Positions 45,947 through 57,928 of a stretch of 64,000 nt of DNA are shown in pieces (within the stretch, counting starts at the first letter, position 1; each line of letters begins with the position of its first letter). The notes under the pieces were generated by a model. That model made no database searches, was not told the origin of the DNA, and worked only from the letters and a program-made list of their open reading frames with translations. The DNA is from Ashinkailepas kermadecensis (lineage: Eukaryota > Arthropoda > Thecostraca > Neolepadidae): assembly GCA_034440615.1 (NCBI GenBank), contig JAOTOM010002962.1, positions 62,001 to 126,000 of the forward strand. The letters run 5' to 3'. The position numbers and the translations under genes were made by a program.

Positions 45947-46146
45947 TGTGTACAATATCAATGATCAGCGTGCAGGGCTGAATACAGCAAAATCTCTTAT
46001 AGCAAAGGCATTAATCTCTGTTCTGACGTTAGCTCGTCTCTCTGAAACCACCGTGGCGGCGCGCTTGGTCGTTCCTAGCCTCACCGCTAGTTCTAAGAGA
46101 TTTTGCTGTATTCAGCCCTGCACGCTGATCATTGATATTGTACACA
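45947..46146. mobile_element. 200-bp MITE with 53-bp perfect terminal inverted repeats
   Basis: 45947-45999 and 46094-46146 are perfect reverse complements (outer end TGTGTACAATATCAATGATC), separated by 94 bp of unrelated sequence. No coding capacity and no clear target duplication are seen. The transcript would fold into a long, fully paired hairpin. Confidence 0.85.
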
Positions 46147-46199
46147 TCAATATCAATGTTAATATAACATCAAATTAATCTAGTGATATTAGATTAATT

Positions 46200-46945
46200 A
46201 GTGCCTTTGCTGAAAATCAACCGGCCACCTTATAATGGGGAGATGGGGAAATTTTCCCTTACTGGGGAAATTTTCCTTTACTGGGGAAACTTCCATGCAT
46301 CCATGCATGATTGTCAAAAATATGACTGTCTTTGGTGGTTTCAGAATAATTGTTTTTTTTTCAATGTTATAACCCCGTAGGACCAGGGGGTGTTGCAAAC
46401 CCCGGAGGTTTTGTAGTGTTTGTAGAAAACGGCTTTCGCGAACGCGCCTAAAATCCTTGTTACCTGATGGGTTATTTATTGCGCGTCTTTTGAGATGAAA
46501 TGTTGTTTTCAGCGGACGCAGCATTCTAGTTGGGGCGTTTAAAGGAACACAACACTGAGTATTGGCTCCGCGCGTAGGCAGGTAAGTTACCGTTTTTCAT
46601 GTAGCATATTACAAGAATGGCTTAATTAAATGCAGTGAAACTGTACGGACGTGCCGGCATTCATTGCAGAACTGGTGCAAAGCTTGTTGTCAGGCCATGT
46701 AGGTCAGGTTACTGACCTGAGACGATTCTTTGTGAACATGCTCTGATGACTTCTGCAGATTTCGCACCTTTCTTCAGATTCGGACCCAAATACTTGGCGA
46801 ATTATGCGTGACACCCTCGCGAAATACAAAACGCCTTGCCCCCACATATAATTCGAAGTCCAATGAGGTGTGGCATAGTCATATAGCTTTCACACGTTCT
46901 TGTGCAGGCGAGGTGTTGTCACTCCTGGTCAGTATGTGCGGAGTT
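46200..46945. other. No gene recognised
   Basis: Contains a short GGGGAAATTTTCCYTTACT repeat at about 46235-46290. Nothing coding was supported. Confidence 0.4.
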
Positions 46946-46949
46946 TTGT

Positions 46950-47546
46950 TCTCCTGGCTGCGACAGTCTATGTTTGATGTCGCTTGGCTGCGACAGTCTA
47001 TGTTTGATGTCGCCTGGCTGGACGTTATGTTTGATGTCGCTCCTGGCTGCGACGTTTATGTTTGATGTCGCTCCTGGCTGCGAGATATGTTTGATGTCGC
47101 TCCTGGCTGCACGATTGTTTGATGTCGCTCCGGGCTGCGACGTTATGTTTGATGTCGCTCCTGGCGCGACAGTTTATGTTTGATGTCGCTCCTGGCTGCG
47201 ACAGTCTATGTTTGATGTAGCTCCTGGCTGCGACAGTCTATGTTTGATGTCGCTCCTGACTGCGACAGTCCATGTTTGATGTCGCTCCTGGCTGCGACAG
47301 TTTGTTTGATGTCGCTCCTGGCTGCGACAGTCTATGTTTGATGTCGCTCCTGGCTGCGACAGTCTATGTTTGATGTCTCTCCTGGCTGCGACAGTATATG
47401 TTTGATGTCGCTCCTGGCTGCGACAGTCTATGTTTGATGTCGCTCCTGGCTGCGACAGTCTATGTTTGATGTCGCTCCTGGCTGCGACAGTCTATGTTTG
47501 ATGTCGCTCCTGGCTGCGACAGTCCATGTTTGATGTCGCTCCGCGA
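46950..47546. repeat. 32-bp tandem array with a stem-loop in each unit
   Basis: About 19 units of TATGTTTGATGTCGCTCCTG plus GCTGCGACAGTC. Within every unit GTCGC pairs with GCGAC around an eight-base loop. Several units have small deletions, clustered on the left side (46990-47170). Confidence 0.92.
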
Positions 47547-47549
47547 CAA

Positions 47550-49570
47550 CTTGCCCGAAGTGCAGTGGCCATGAGTTGCCCTACTGACCGGGCTTACGAG
47601 CGGCGAAACGGCAGTGGCTTGTCGTACAATGACAGTTTCAAGAAACGTTTCAGCGGTCACCGACGCGTGCGTGTCTTTCAACAGTTCATCTATCCAAGTT
47701 TCTCTCGGCACTATGACAGTCAACCGTCCGCTCGTGACACTACGACAATACGCTCTAATACAGCACAGAGTGACAATGCACCCATTCATTAGTTCAGCGC
47801 TATGACAATACACGTCCGCTCACCTTCGCTGTCCAGCTCCGTCTGCCATGACCGGTGACAGACGCGCGCTGCTCGGGTCACGCCTATGACGTCACGCCTA
47901 TGACGCGCTTGGCCCGACCGGAAACATCCACCCCCACACCCACACCTCGGAGGGAGGGGCTCGGTCAGCGACCTCGCTCAGCCACAGCCTGCATGTGCAA
48001 CGGCTGCGTACAGCACGGCAGAAGTGCAGTGCCGTGTTGCATGGTGGCGGCACAGCACGTGCCGGTCAGCCGCCGGCGCCGTGTCTGACGAAACAAAACA
48101 TGTCGCCGCGACCGCGGGACACGTACGTACTGCATCGGGCGGCGTACGTGCTGTCGGGTCCTGCCACGGATCCGGCCTCCGAACGGAAACCGTTGCAGAG
48201 ACGTCGGGCTCCAACTGAGAGCTGCAGAGCTTCTTGTGACTTGTGTAATAGTCTAGCGAACTGCCGCTAACTGTTTCTATCAGCTGGACATTCAAACGAC
48301 ATGACGGGCGGAAGCCAGGCACGCGCCCGGCCGCTGACGTAAGCTTAAAGTAACTTTCTGCCCAGGGCAGCGTGGCAGTCCACCCTCGTCGACGGCTCCT
48401 CAGCCGACTTCCTGTGCGCCGGGTGGGGGTCCGCACCTCACTGGCCGGCGGTCGTGCCATACAACTCGCCACACCCGGCAGAAGTCACGAGGAGTCACCG
48501 ACACAGCAGCAGCTGGATCAGCAGCTTGGCGCGCCGAACCAGCTGCTGCGATGCGGCGAAACAGCGGCCGGAAAGCTTAAACATATATGTACAGCTATGA
48601 CTTGGATACCTAATTTGATGCTGAAGTTATTGGCAGAAGCTAACGTCGCTACAAACAAATATGGGGCTTCGTTTTGGGGACACAAATGCAATTTGCTCTG
48701 TGGGATAAGCGTGAACGCCGACATCGAAATCAGCACCCACAATTATCCTAGAACCAGTTTTGACCTGATGTGCCTGTGTTAACCTCTCGTCAGTAAAGGT
48801 CAATGCCTAGTCCACCAAAGGTAGTTCAAACTGTTGTTCAAAGGCCAGAAACAAACTCATGATAATGGGTGCTAAATTTGAATTTGCATTGTTATTTGCT
48901 ACCTTCTAGGCTCTGGGTAGTTACTCGAACATATGTTTATATTGACTAAGCGTTACTGGAGAGGAGCGGGAGCTCAGAAGGCTGCAATTTGGTCACTAAC
49001 GGATTCAGTGGCAGCTGCCCCCAGTCAAATCTTGTCGGAAGAGACGCTTAGGTTTCTCCTCATTGGAGGGGGTGCCCGTCTAGTAATTGTCCGCGGCTGG
49101 GGTGCGCCGACAAATTTGGTGGATGCCAGACACCTTAGGATGCCCTGGCTATGCCACTGCTGGCAGCTTGCTCCGTAATCGGTAATGTTTCTTCAAAAAG
49201 TGCCCATTTTGCACGACGGTGCTATTTCCATTCTGGGGAAAATGATGGGATTTTACCAATGTACGACATACACACAGGGTATCACCGCTGGGAGTAACTT
49301 CAAGTTTGTGGCAGCATTGACTTCTTTACTGAAGGAAAGCAATGTGCAATTGCAACAGTTGATCTAAGCCATTGGGCTCCCCTTCCCCTCTCTTCCCCTG
49401 TCTGCAATCACCGGATGTTTGCAAACGCACCGGATGTGTGTTCCTCTAGGACGATGCCGGTTGATCCACCCTGGTGTAGTTCGCATCACGAAGATATGCA
49501 CACAAATGCAGACATCAAGGAGTAATTAGTCAGTGTATTCAGATATTTGATTCCTGGCGCGTGTGATAGT
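47550..49570. other. No gene supported
   Basis: Moderately GC-rich near 47.8-48.6 kb with overlapping ORFs of up to 164 codons on the - strand (47978-48472), but no recognisable motif or splice-supported homology. 48.8-49.5 kb is featureless. Confidence 0.35.
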
Positions 49571-49655
49571 TACTACTGATGCAGCATCAATCACAACACA
49601 CCAACACCTCCAGAAGTTCACGGCACACCATGGGTCACCATGGGCAGGCTATCAA

Positions 49656-49825
49656 GCCAACTGAGGCGTGTCGACGCCGGGGTCGGTGGTGGCCGGATCA
49701 CCACAACACAGAGCCGGGCCATAGTGACCATGTACAGGTCACCGAGCCAACTGAGACGTGTCGACGCCGGGGGCGGTGGTGGTCGGGTCACCACAACACA
49801 GAGCCGGGCCACCGTGGCGCCACCA
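49656..49825. repeat. 90-bp direct repeat, two copies
   Basis: GCCAACTGAGGCGTGTCGAC at 49656 recurs with one change at 49746, each followed by GGTCACCACAACACAGAGCC. Next to the His-rich candidate exon. Confidence 0.8.
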
Positions 49826-49838
49826 CACTGAGGTGGCC

Positions 49839-50002
49839 TCACGGTCTCTCCTCCTGCTTGATGTGATGCACCAGTGCTGGCTCGTCTGCGTGATCTTCCA
49901 GACAGTCGCACATGGTCTCTCCGGGCCCATGGCAGTGACGGTGCTCGTGGTCAGCGTGACAGTCCCCGTGCGAATGGGCGTGGTCGTGCGAATGGTCGTG
50001 GT
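49839..50002 (-). CDS. Candidate terminal exon of an unknown His-rich protein
   Basis: On the - strand a good acceptor (GGTTGTTCTGTTGCAG) is followed by 164 bp ending in TGA. The frame (entered after two bases) reads DHSHDHAHSHGDCHADHEHR, then HCHGPGETMCDCLEDHADE and ends HHIKQEERP. Alternating His with Asp/Ser/Ala plus four Cys suggests metal binding, as in His-rich loops or tails of zinc transporters, but I do not recognise the family. Upstream exons would lie beyond the LINE at 50.1-51.7 kb and were not found. Confidence 0.35.
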
Positions 50003-50089
50003 CTGCAACAGAACAACCGGCGCTCAACAACGTGGTGGCTGGAGAAGAGGGTAATGGCAAGGTAATGGCTGGGTTAGAGGGCGCGGTTG

Positions 50090-51720
50090 TTAAACTTTTG
50101 TACAATTCATTTTTATCAGGTGACTGTATGGTTGAGCAAAAGGTCAAAACTCACATGCTGTGAACTGCCACCGTCATGGAAAACGGCGATGGTAACACCC
50201 CTGCACAAAAGTGGTAACGCAAACGACCCACACAACTGCAGGCCAATATCGATATTGCCAGTGGTCGAAAAACTTTGCGAGCGTGTCGTGTGTACACAAC
50301 TGATAGACTATCTGACTAGTCATCATCTACTGTGCCCAGAACAGTACGGTTTCCGGCCCGGCCTGTCTACCGAGATGGCTCTGCTAGACACGGTCATCCA
50401 CGCTACCCTCAAAATCGACCAAGGCGAGATCACTCCACTGGTTGCAGCTGACACCTCAAAGGCGTTCGACAGCGTGGAGCATAGTCGCCTCATGGACAAG
50501 CTCGGATGGTACGGCGTCAACTCCGAATGGTTCCGAGCGTGGCTTGAGGGCCGTTCGCAAACGGTGAAGGATTCTAGCCCTCTGTCGGTAACACATGGTG
50601 TGGTGCAGGGCTCGATCTTGGGTCCGGTCATGTTCCTAATATTCTCCAATGACCTCCCACAACATATCCCACACGGCAAGATTGTTATGTATGCCGATGA
50701 TGTCCAGTTCCTCGACCCCGGGAAGCGAAACGAAATCACAGCCATTAGCCAACGATTGAATAAATCACTGTCAGTCGCCTTTAACTGGTTCATCCAGAAT
50801 CGAATAAAAGTAAATCCCTCCAAAACTGAGATGGTTGTTCTCCAATCTTCTAGACAGCATACACCTGTGGAATTCTCAGTTCGTCTGGGCCAGTTGGAAA
50901 TAGTACCCACGAAATCTGTGAAATTACTTGGCGTGAAAATTGACTCACACCAGTCCTGGGTTGTGCATGTATCTACTGCTGTGCGTGTGTGTAACCGCAT
51001 ACTCATTGGACCCGCTAGACTGCGTCATAAGTTTTCTCACATTACGAGACGGGTGCCAATTGAGGCACTCGTATTCCCTCACATAAGATACTGTGTGTCT
51101 GTCTGGGGAAGCTGTAGCAGAGCCCAGAAACGACGCATTCAAAAATGCATCAACTTTAATGCAAGGATTGTCGCCGGCTTGCACTACCGGGATCATGTGT
51201 CGTCCACGTTGAAAGAACTAGGATGGCTCAAATTCGAGGATTTCATATCCGAGGCAGATGCTCACTCAGTTTTCAAAATTATGAGCGAGTTCACTGGCTC
51301 AGAACTCATTCGCGGTCAACTAAACTGTCGCTCAACTGTGTCGCAACGGAGCACCAGGGCCACGGCTAACGGTGAGCTCCTGGTACCACGATGCCGCACA
51401 GAATTCGCGCGCCGCTCCTTCATACCGAGAGCTTGCCGGACGTGGAACAATCTGCCTCCAGATGTGAGGAACTCAGGTGGCTACAATGTGTTCAGACGGA
51501 GGCTTTCGGCCATGCTGCGTATGTCCGGGCTCTAATTTCTGGCCTCCGGAACATCGCTTACTTCAGCACTGTGATGCCACTCGTTGTTATCGTGTATGCT
51601 CGTGATGATGGTTTGTGCTGCACATTAGTGCACTTCTGTGACGGAAACTGAAAAACCCTGCTCGGGAGGATCCGAAATACATTACATTACATTACATCAC
51701 ATTACATTGCATTACATGCT
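50090..51720 (+). mobile_element. Non-LTR retrotransposon with uninterrupted reverse-transcriptase frame and ATTAC tail
   Basis: The ORF ending at 51535 contains CRPISILPVVEKLCERVV, block A (VAADTSKAFDSVEH), block B (HGVVQGSILGPVMFL) and block C (MYADDVQF), then KLLGVKIDS and a C-terminal FARRSFIPRACRTWNNLP. There is no frameshift over about 475 codons. The element ends in repeated ATTAC (about 51677-51716), a microsatellite tail. The 5' endonuclease part is missing. It differs from the 42.1-44.2 kb element, so it is a separate family. Confidence 0.85.
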
Positions 51721-53940
51721 GCAACCTTGATTGTCGCATACATCATCAGGAATACAGCATATCGCATCGGCTATTATCGTAATGTCGTTCGAAGTACAAA
51801 TTAAGATGCAAGTACTGCTCATGGACGTAAGTCTAGTACTTAACATCGTGTCGTTTTCATTTTCTTTTAATTGCACGCTCATATTAAACACGGCGTCACC
51901 ACTAAGCCCGTTATCAGCCTGTCTTTCTATATATCCATGGCATGGTAATCATAAACTGGGGTGGAGCTAAAAGCAACTTTCCTGAAAATGATAATCACAA
52001 CCGTTGAAAAAGTGACTCCATGCGTTCAAAGTGTTTTGATAGTCTTGCTCCCCTCTGACGACCACCGGCAAAATGGACGATTATATCGCACGCTGAATTG
52101 ACGAGATGCGCAGAAGTGTTTTGTCTCCCTATCGGAAGCGAAGCGCTGATCACTGAGAGTATCGGCAGTCGTCTGCTGGCAACAGCAACGCGGCATTACG
52201 CTACAGCGAAGTCTTCGACCGGCCGAACTACTGCGACGCGACATCAATGCTACACCGTGTGGCTGCCACTGCCCACCTGCTGCGCGACACGGCTGCCACT
52301 GCAATATCTGCACACGGCTGCGGCGGCTTTTACGCGACCGAAAAAAATGTCATGTGACATCAGCGGTGCAGAATCGTTGTTGGGAGAAGCGGCAAGAGGA
52401 AGCCATAAGCTATTAAAATATGTCGTTTAGCCTTGGAAATGCAGCATGATTTCGCACACCTCGCGGTACGAGAGAGTTAGGTGTTCGACGCTCCCATTTT
52501 TTGTTGTAGGCTGAATGAAGATGCGGTGAGCGGTGTGATGCGGTTCCACCCTTCAACTTTCAGAGTTACTTGAACTTTTATTTTCGTCTTTGGTTGACCT
52601 CCCAGGTCAGATCAATAGGTCAATGTCGGTGGTGCAGTTAATCACCACCTGGAACCGTGCTTTCCAGCCCGAAGGCTGTCTCCAGCCCGGCTGGAGCCGT
52701 GCTTTCAGGCAGCAGTCGTGAAGCAAATGTGATTTTTACTCCAATATCAATGACAACCAAGCTGAATAGAACGTTCAGCACATTGGCAGGTACAGGAGTC
52801 AAAGCTACGGAGCAGGCCGAGGTCAAGCACCAGGAAATGTATGCTAGGCTGATGAAGCCGACAATTTTCTAAACAGATATTTCCAGGATAAGGTAGCTTA
52901 GGATAACGTAGTTGGGAATGATGATATAAACCAGAAAATTATGACTGTGTTTTATTTGAGCAGGCAGAGCACCCCTGGCTCCTGGTAGAAACACGGAGAC
53001 TGTGATCGATAGGAGATATACATGAATTTAAGCAATTAAAAGACTTAGCTTTGATGTTAATCTAGGTACATAATAGGATAAAACTAAAATTATTTTAATT
53101 GCTTCGACAGCTCCCATCTGTAACAGACTCCGCGCTCCTACCTGATGGCTTTGCCCCGGTTAAACAATTGCAGAAGTTTGGCAGTTCTTGGTGTAGCGAA
53201 CTTGGTGGTTTGGGCGTTGTCTAATTTTTCATGAGGATATTTAGCGTCAGCCTGAAAGAGCAGCTGTAGGGTTAGCAGATGATATGGCCGCGTCCGTTGT
53301 TTATATGAATGATGAAAACAGCACTCGCGTGCACTGACAGCACAGGGAAGTGAATAAAATAAGGCGTCCGAATGCTTAAAAACGAGCATGTGCTATTAGA
53401 TTATATTACTTGAAATGAAACTTTATATTACTTGAAATGAATGTCCCAATGACTAACTGAAACGAAACCGACTAATTGCACCATCTAATTCTCGCTTGCG
53501 TCGTTCATGCACCAATCGAACACAAGCGCTGACGGCCTGCCGGCGGCAGCTGCATGGGGTGGAGCTTAGTTTGGTTGACGAAACGCCGCAATCTCTATCG
53601 AACAACAGCCTTGAGACAAAGCAAAATAGTTCACTGCGAAAAAAAAGTACCATCCAACGGTTCCATCACTCAAACGTGATGGACACGCTTTGCGCAATCG
53701 GATATCCATAGGTTTTCTGTGCTCAAACATCCGTAGGATCTTAAGCGATGGAACGTCGCGTAGGTTTTACACCTACGCAATGGACCGTTCGCAGGTGTCA
53801 CACAATCGAACGTGTAATCGCAACCCGATCGTGTCGCAATACATCCAGTCAACTTCTGCCGCAGCCGCAATGTCGCATCGTAGTTCTTGTAGTTGCGGCA
53901 CCAATACAATCGCTTTGTCGTGTTGCAGTAATATCGCGTG
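51721..53940. other. Mostly unrecognised, with one dispersed repeat
   Basis: 53155-53250 matches 61965-62040 (GTAGCGAACTTGGTGGTTT), and 52970-53110 resembles 61380-61470, so this is a dispersed repeat. A 71-codon ORF at 52657-52872 has no recognisable domain. Nothing else is supported. Confidence 0.45.
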
Positions 53941-53945
53941 ACAAT

Positions 53946-56900
53946 GTTTGTATTCGCAGAAGTGTCGTCGCAGAAGTGTCGTCGCAGGAGTGTCGTCGCA
54001 GTGGTGTCGTCGCAGTGGTGTCGTCGCAGTGGTGTCGTCGCAGAACTGTCGTTCGCTGCTGCTGTGGTCGCAGTCGTGTCGCTTGCAATTACTGTAGTCG
54101 CAGTCGTGTCGTCGCAGTCGTGTCGTTGCAGTCGTGTCGTCGTGTCGTTGCAGTCGTGTCGTCGCAGTCGTGTCGTCGCAGTCGTGTCGTTGCAGTCGTA
54201 TCGTCGCAGTCGTGTCGTTGCAGTCGTGTCGTTGCAGTCGTGTCGTTGCAGTCGTGTCGTCGCAGTCGTGTCGTCGCAGTCGTGTCGTTGCAGTCGTGTC
54301 GTCGCAGTCGTGTCGTTGCAGTCGTGTCGTTGCAGTCGTGTCGTTGCAGTCTGTCGTTGCAGTCGTGTCGTCGCAGTCTGTCGTTGCAGTCTGTCGTTGC
54401 AGTCGTTTCGTCGCAGTCTGTCGTCGCAGTCTGTCGTCGCAGTCGTGTCGTTGCAGTCGTGTCGTCGTAGTCGTATCGTCGCAGTCGTGTCGTTGCAGTC
54501 GTGTCGTTGCAGTCGTGTCGTCACAGTCGTGTCGTTGCAGTCGTGTCGTTGCAGTCGTGTCGTTGCAGTCGTGTCGTTGCAGTCGTGTCGTCGCAGTCGT
54601 GTCGTTGCAGTCGTGTCGTTGCAGTCGTGTCGTTGCAGTCGTGTCGTTGCAGTCGTGTCGTCGCAGTCGTGTCGTTGCAGTCGTGTCGTCGCAGTCGTGT
54701 CGTCGCAGTCGTGTCGTCGCAGTCGTGTCGTCGCAGTCGTGTCGTCGCAGTCGTGTCGTTGCAGTCTGTCGTCGTAGTCGTGTCGTTGCAGTCGTGTCGT
54801 CGCAGTCGTGTCGTCGCAGTCGTGTCGTCGCAGTCGTGTCGTTGCAGTCGTGTCGTCGTAGTCGTGTCGTTGCAGTCGTGTCGTCGCAGTCGTGTCGTTG
54901 CAGTCGTGTCTGCAGTCGTGTCGTTGCAGTCGTGTCGTTGCAGTCGTGTCGTTGCAGTCGTGTCGTTGCAGTCGTGTCGTTGCAGTCGTGTCGTCGCAGT
55001 CGTGTCGTCGCAGTCGTGTCGTCGCAGTCGTGTCGTCGCAGTCGTGTCGTCGCAGTCGTGTCGTCGCAGTCGTGTCGTTGCAGTCGTGTCGTTGCAGTCG
55101 TGTCGTCGCAGTCGTGTCGTCGCAGTCGTGTCGTTGCAGTCGTGTCGTTGCAGTCGTGTCGTTGCAGTCGTGTCGTTGCAGTCGTGTCGTTGCAGTCGTG
55201 TCGTTGCAGTCGTGTCGTTGCAGTCGTGTCGTCGCAGTCGTGTCGTTGCAGTCGTGTCGTCGCAGTCGTGTCGTGCAGTCGTGTCGTCGCAGTGTCGTCG
55301 CAGTCGTGTCGTCGCAGTCGTGTCGTTGCAGTCGTGTCGTCGCAGTCGTGTCGTCGCAGTCGTGTCGTCGCAGTCGTGTCGTTGCAGTCGTGTCGTCGCA
55401 GTCGTGTCGTCGCAGTCGTGTCGTCGCAGTCGTGTCGTCGCAGTCGTGTCGTTGCAGTCGTGTCGTCGCAGTCGTGTCGTCGCAGTCGTGTCGTTGCAGT
55501 CGTGTCGTCGCAGTCGTGTCGTCGCAGTCGTGTCGTCGCAGTCGTGTCGTTGCAGTCGTGTCGTGTCGCAGTCGTGTCGTCGCAGTCGTGTCGTTGCAGT
55601 CGTGTCGTCGCAGTCGGTCGTCGCAGTCGTGTCGTCGCAGTCGTGTCGTTGCAGTCGTGTCGTCGCAGTCGTGTCGTTGCAGTCGTGTCGTCGTGTCGTC
55701 GCAGTCGTGTCGTTGCAGTCGTGTCGTCGCAGTTGTCAGTCGTGTCGTTGCATGTTGTCGTTGCAGTCGTGTCGTCGCAGTCGTGTCGTTGCAGTCGTGT
55801 CGTCGCAGTCGTGTCGTCGCAGTGGTTGTGTCGTCGCAGTCGTGTCGTCGCAGTCGTGTCGTTGCAGTCGTGTCGTCGCAGTCGTGTCGTCGCAGTCGTG
55901 TCGTCGCAGTCGTGTCGTCGCAGTCGTGTCGTCGCAGTCGTGTCGTTGCAGTCGTGTCGTTGCAGTCGTGTCGTCGCAGTCGTGTCGTCGCGTCGTGTCT
56001 GCATCGTGTCGTCGCAGTCGTGTCGTTGCAGTCGTGTCGTCGCAGTCGTGTCGTTGCAGTCGTGTCGTCGCAGTCGGTCGTGTCGTTGCAGTCGTGTCGT
56101 CGCAGTCGTGTCGTCGCAGTCGTGTCGTCGCAGTCGTGTCGTCGCAGTCGTGTCGTCGCAGTCGTGTCGTCGCAGTCGTGTCGTCGCAGTCGTGTCGTCG
56201 CAGTCGTGTCGTCGCAGTCGTGTCGTTGCAGTCGTGTCGTCGCAGTCGTGTCGTCGCAGTCGTGTCGTCGCAGTTGTCGTTGCAGTCGTGTCGTCGCAGT
56301 CGTGTCGTCGCAGTCGTGTCGTTGTCGTGTCGTCGCAGTCGTGTCGTCGCAGTCGTGTCGTCGCAGTCGTGTCGTTGCAGTCGTGTCGTCGTCGCAGTCG
56401 TGTCGTCGCAGTCGTGTCGTCGCAGTCGTGTCGTCGCAGTCGTGTCGTCGCAGTGTCGTCGCAGTCGTGTCGTTGCAGTCGTGTCGTCGCAGTCGTGTCG
56501 TCGCAGTCGTCGTGCAGTCGTGTCGTCGTCGCAGTCGTGTCGTTGCAGTCGTGTCGTCGCAGTCGTGTCGTCGCAGTCGTGTCGTTGCAGTCGTGTCGTC
56601 GCAGTCGTGTCGTCGCAGTCGTGTCGTCGCAGTCGTGTCGTCGCAGTCGTGTCGTTGCAGTCGTGTCGTCGCAGTCGTGTCGTCGCAGTCGTGTCGTCGT
56701 GTCGTTGCAGTCGTGTGTCGTGTCGTCGCAGTCGTGTCGTCGCAGTCGTGTCGTCGCAGTCGTGTCGTCGCAGTCGTGTCGTCGCAGTCGTGTCGTCGCA
56801 GTCGTGTCGTCGCAGTCGTGTCGTCGCAGTCGTGTCGTCGCAGTCGTGTCGTTGCAGTCGTGTCGTTGCAGTCGTGTCGTCGCAGTCGTGTCGTCGCAGT

Positions 56901-57112
56901 CGTGTCGTCGCAGTCGTGTCGCTGCAGTCGTGTCGTCGCAGTCGTGTCGCTGCAGTCGTGTCGTCGCAGTCGTGTCGTTGCAGTCGTGTCGTCGCAGTCG
57001 TGTCGTCGCAGTCGTGTCGTTGCAGTCGTGTCGTTGCAGTCGTGTCGTTGCAGTCGTGTCGTCGCAGTCGTGTCGTTGCAGTCGTGTCGTCCTAGTCGTG
57101 TCGCCGCCAGAA
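53946..57112. repeat. 3.1-kb satellite of a 14-bp unit (about 220 copies)
   Basis: Unit TCGTGTCGTYGCAG, with Y either C or T as the main variation. Edge units are diverged (GTGTCGTCGCAGAA, GTGTCGTCGCAGTG). Scattered two-base and larger deletions occur. Neither strand has stops in the unit, so ORFs of up to 1169 codons appear (Val/Ser/Arg/Cys or Thr/Arg/Asp); these are artefacts. GCTGCTGCTGTGGTC stands near both ends (about 54055 and 57122). Confidence 0.96.
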
Positions 57113-57928
57113 GTGGCGTGTCGCTGCTGCTGTGGTCCCAGTTTTGCTGTGACACCGCCTGGGAAGGTGGCACCGGCACCTAGTCTGCCAGCTTCCATAG
57201 ACCCTAGCCATTGACTACACAGCATTGCCTTCGAGAGAACCAGCTTATCCAGCTCGCACAAACGCTGCCACAAACCCCCGACACCTACACGTCACGTGCT
57301 GTCGCCGCTCCTCGTGCTCGTACCGGTTTAAGACCGGTTAGATTGCCTCGTGATGACGCCGGGCTGCAGGTTATAGCGCAGTATTGGCTCATCGGTATAT
57401 CGATGTATGTATGCTTTCACGGTCGTCTGTTCATATGCTGGTGGTTATTCTTATGCTGTTCTATTCCCATTCCTATGTTACTATATGTGTATGCCACAGG
57501 TGTTAGGAGCAATTTGAAAGCGTATCGATATTTATCGCTCCAACTATAATGGTGGTGGAGCCCACGCTCCCCGTCGACACGAGTGTCACATTCCCGCTCG
57601 TCGTATTGGTGGGAGTCCCGAATAGCCTGCAACTGCGCTACCTCATGTCAGCCGGGGTCCGGAGGTGAATCAAGAGTCACTGCAATTTCGCTCGCTAACT
57701 TCGATAATGCCGGTGTCAACATCAACTTGTGTTATTGATATATTTTGTCCATGCAATGGATTCTACCAGTTAATATTATATTATAGTTAATATTATAGTT
57801 AGCCTGGTCAATAGATTAATACCAAAACCAAATGGATTTAACGCATGCTCTTTGCGCTAAATTGCCCCTACGTTGCTTGGAGGGACACGTGGTAGAATTA
57901 ACAGGCTTGCGTGAAAATTCATGAAACG

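Noticed and set aside
46950..47546. CRISPR-like array
   Set aside because: Units are contiguous with no unique spacers, and the context is eukaryotic.
47978..48472. 164-codon - strand ORF
   Set aside because: GC-rich region with overlapping frames on both strands, no motif recognised.
52657..52872. 71-codon ORF with fairly ordinary composition
   Set aside because: Could be an exon, but no domain, no neighbouring exons and no convincing splice signals were found.
53670..57273. Open reading frames of up to 1169 codons on both strands
   Set aside because: They are translations of a 14-bp satellite that has no stop in its unit; composition is a fixed peptide period with no domain.
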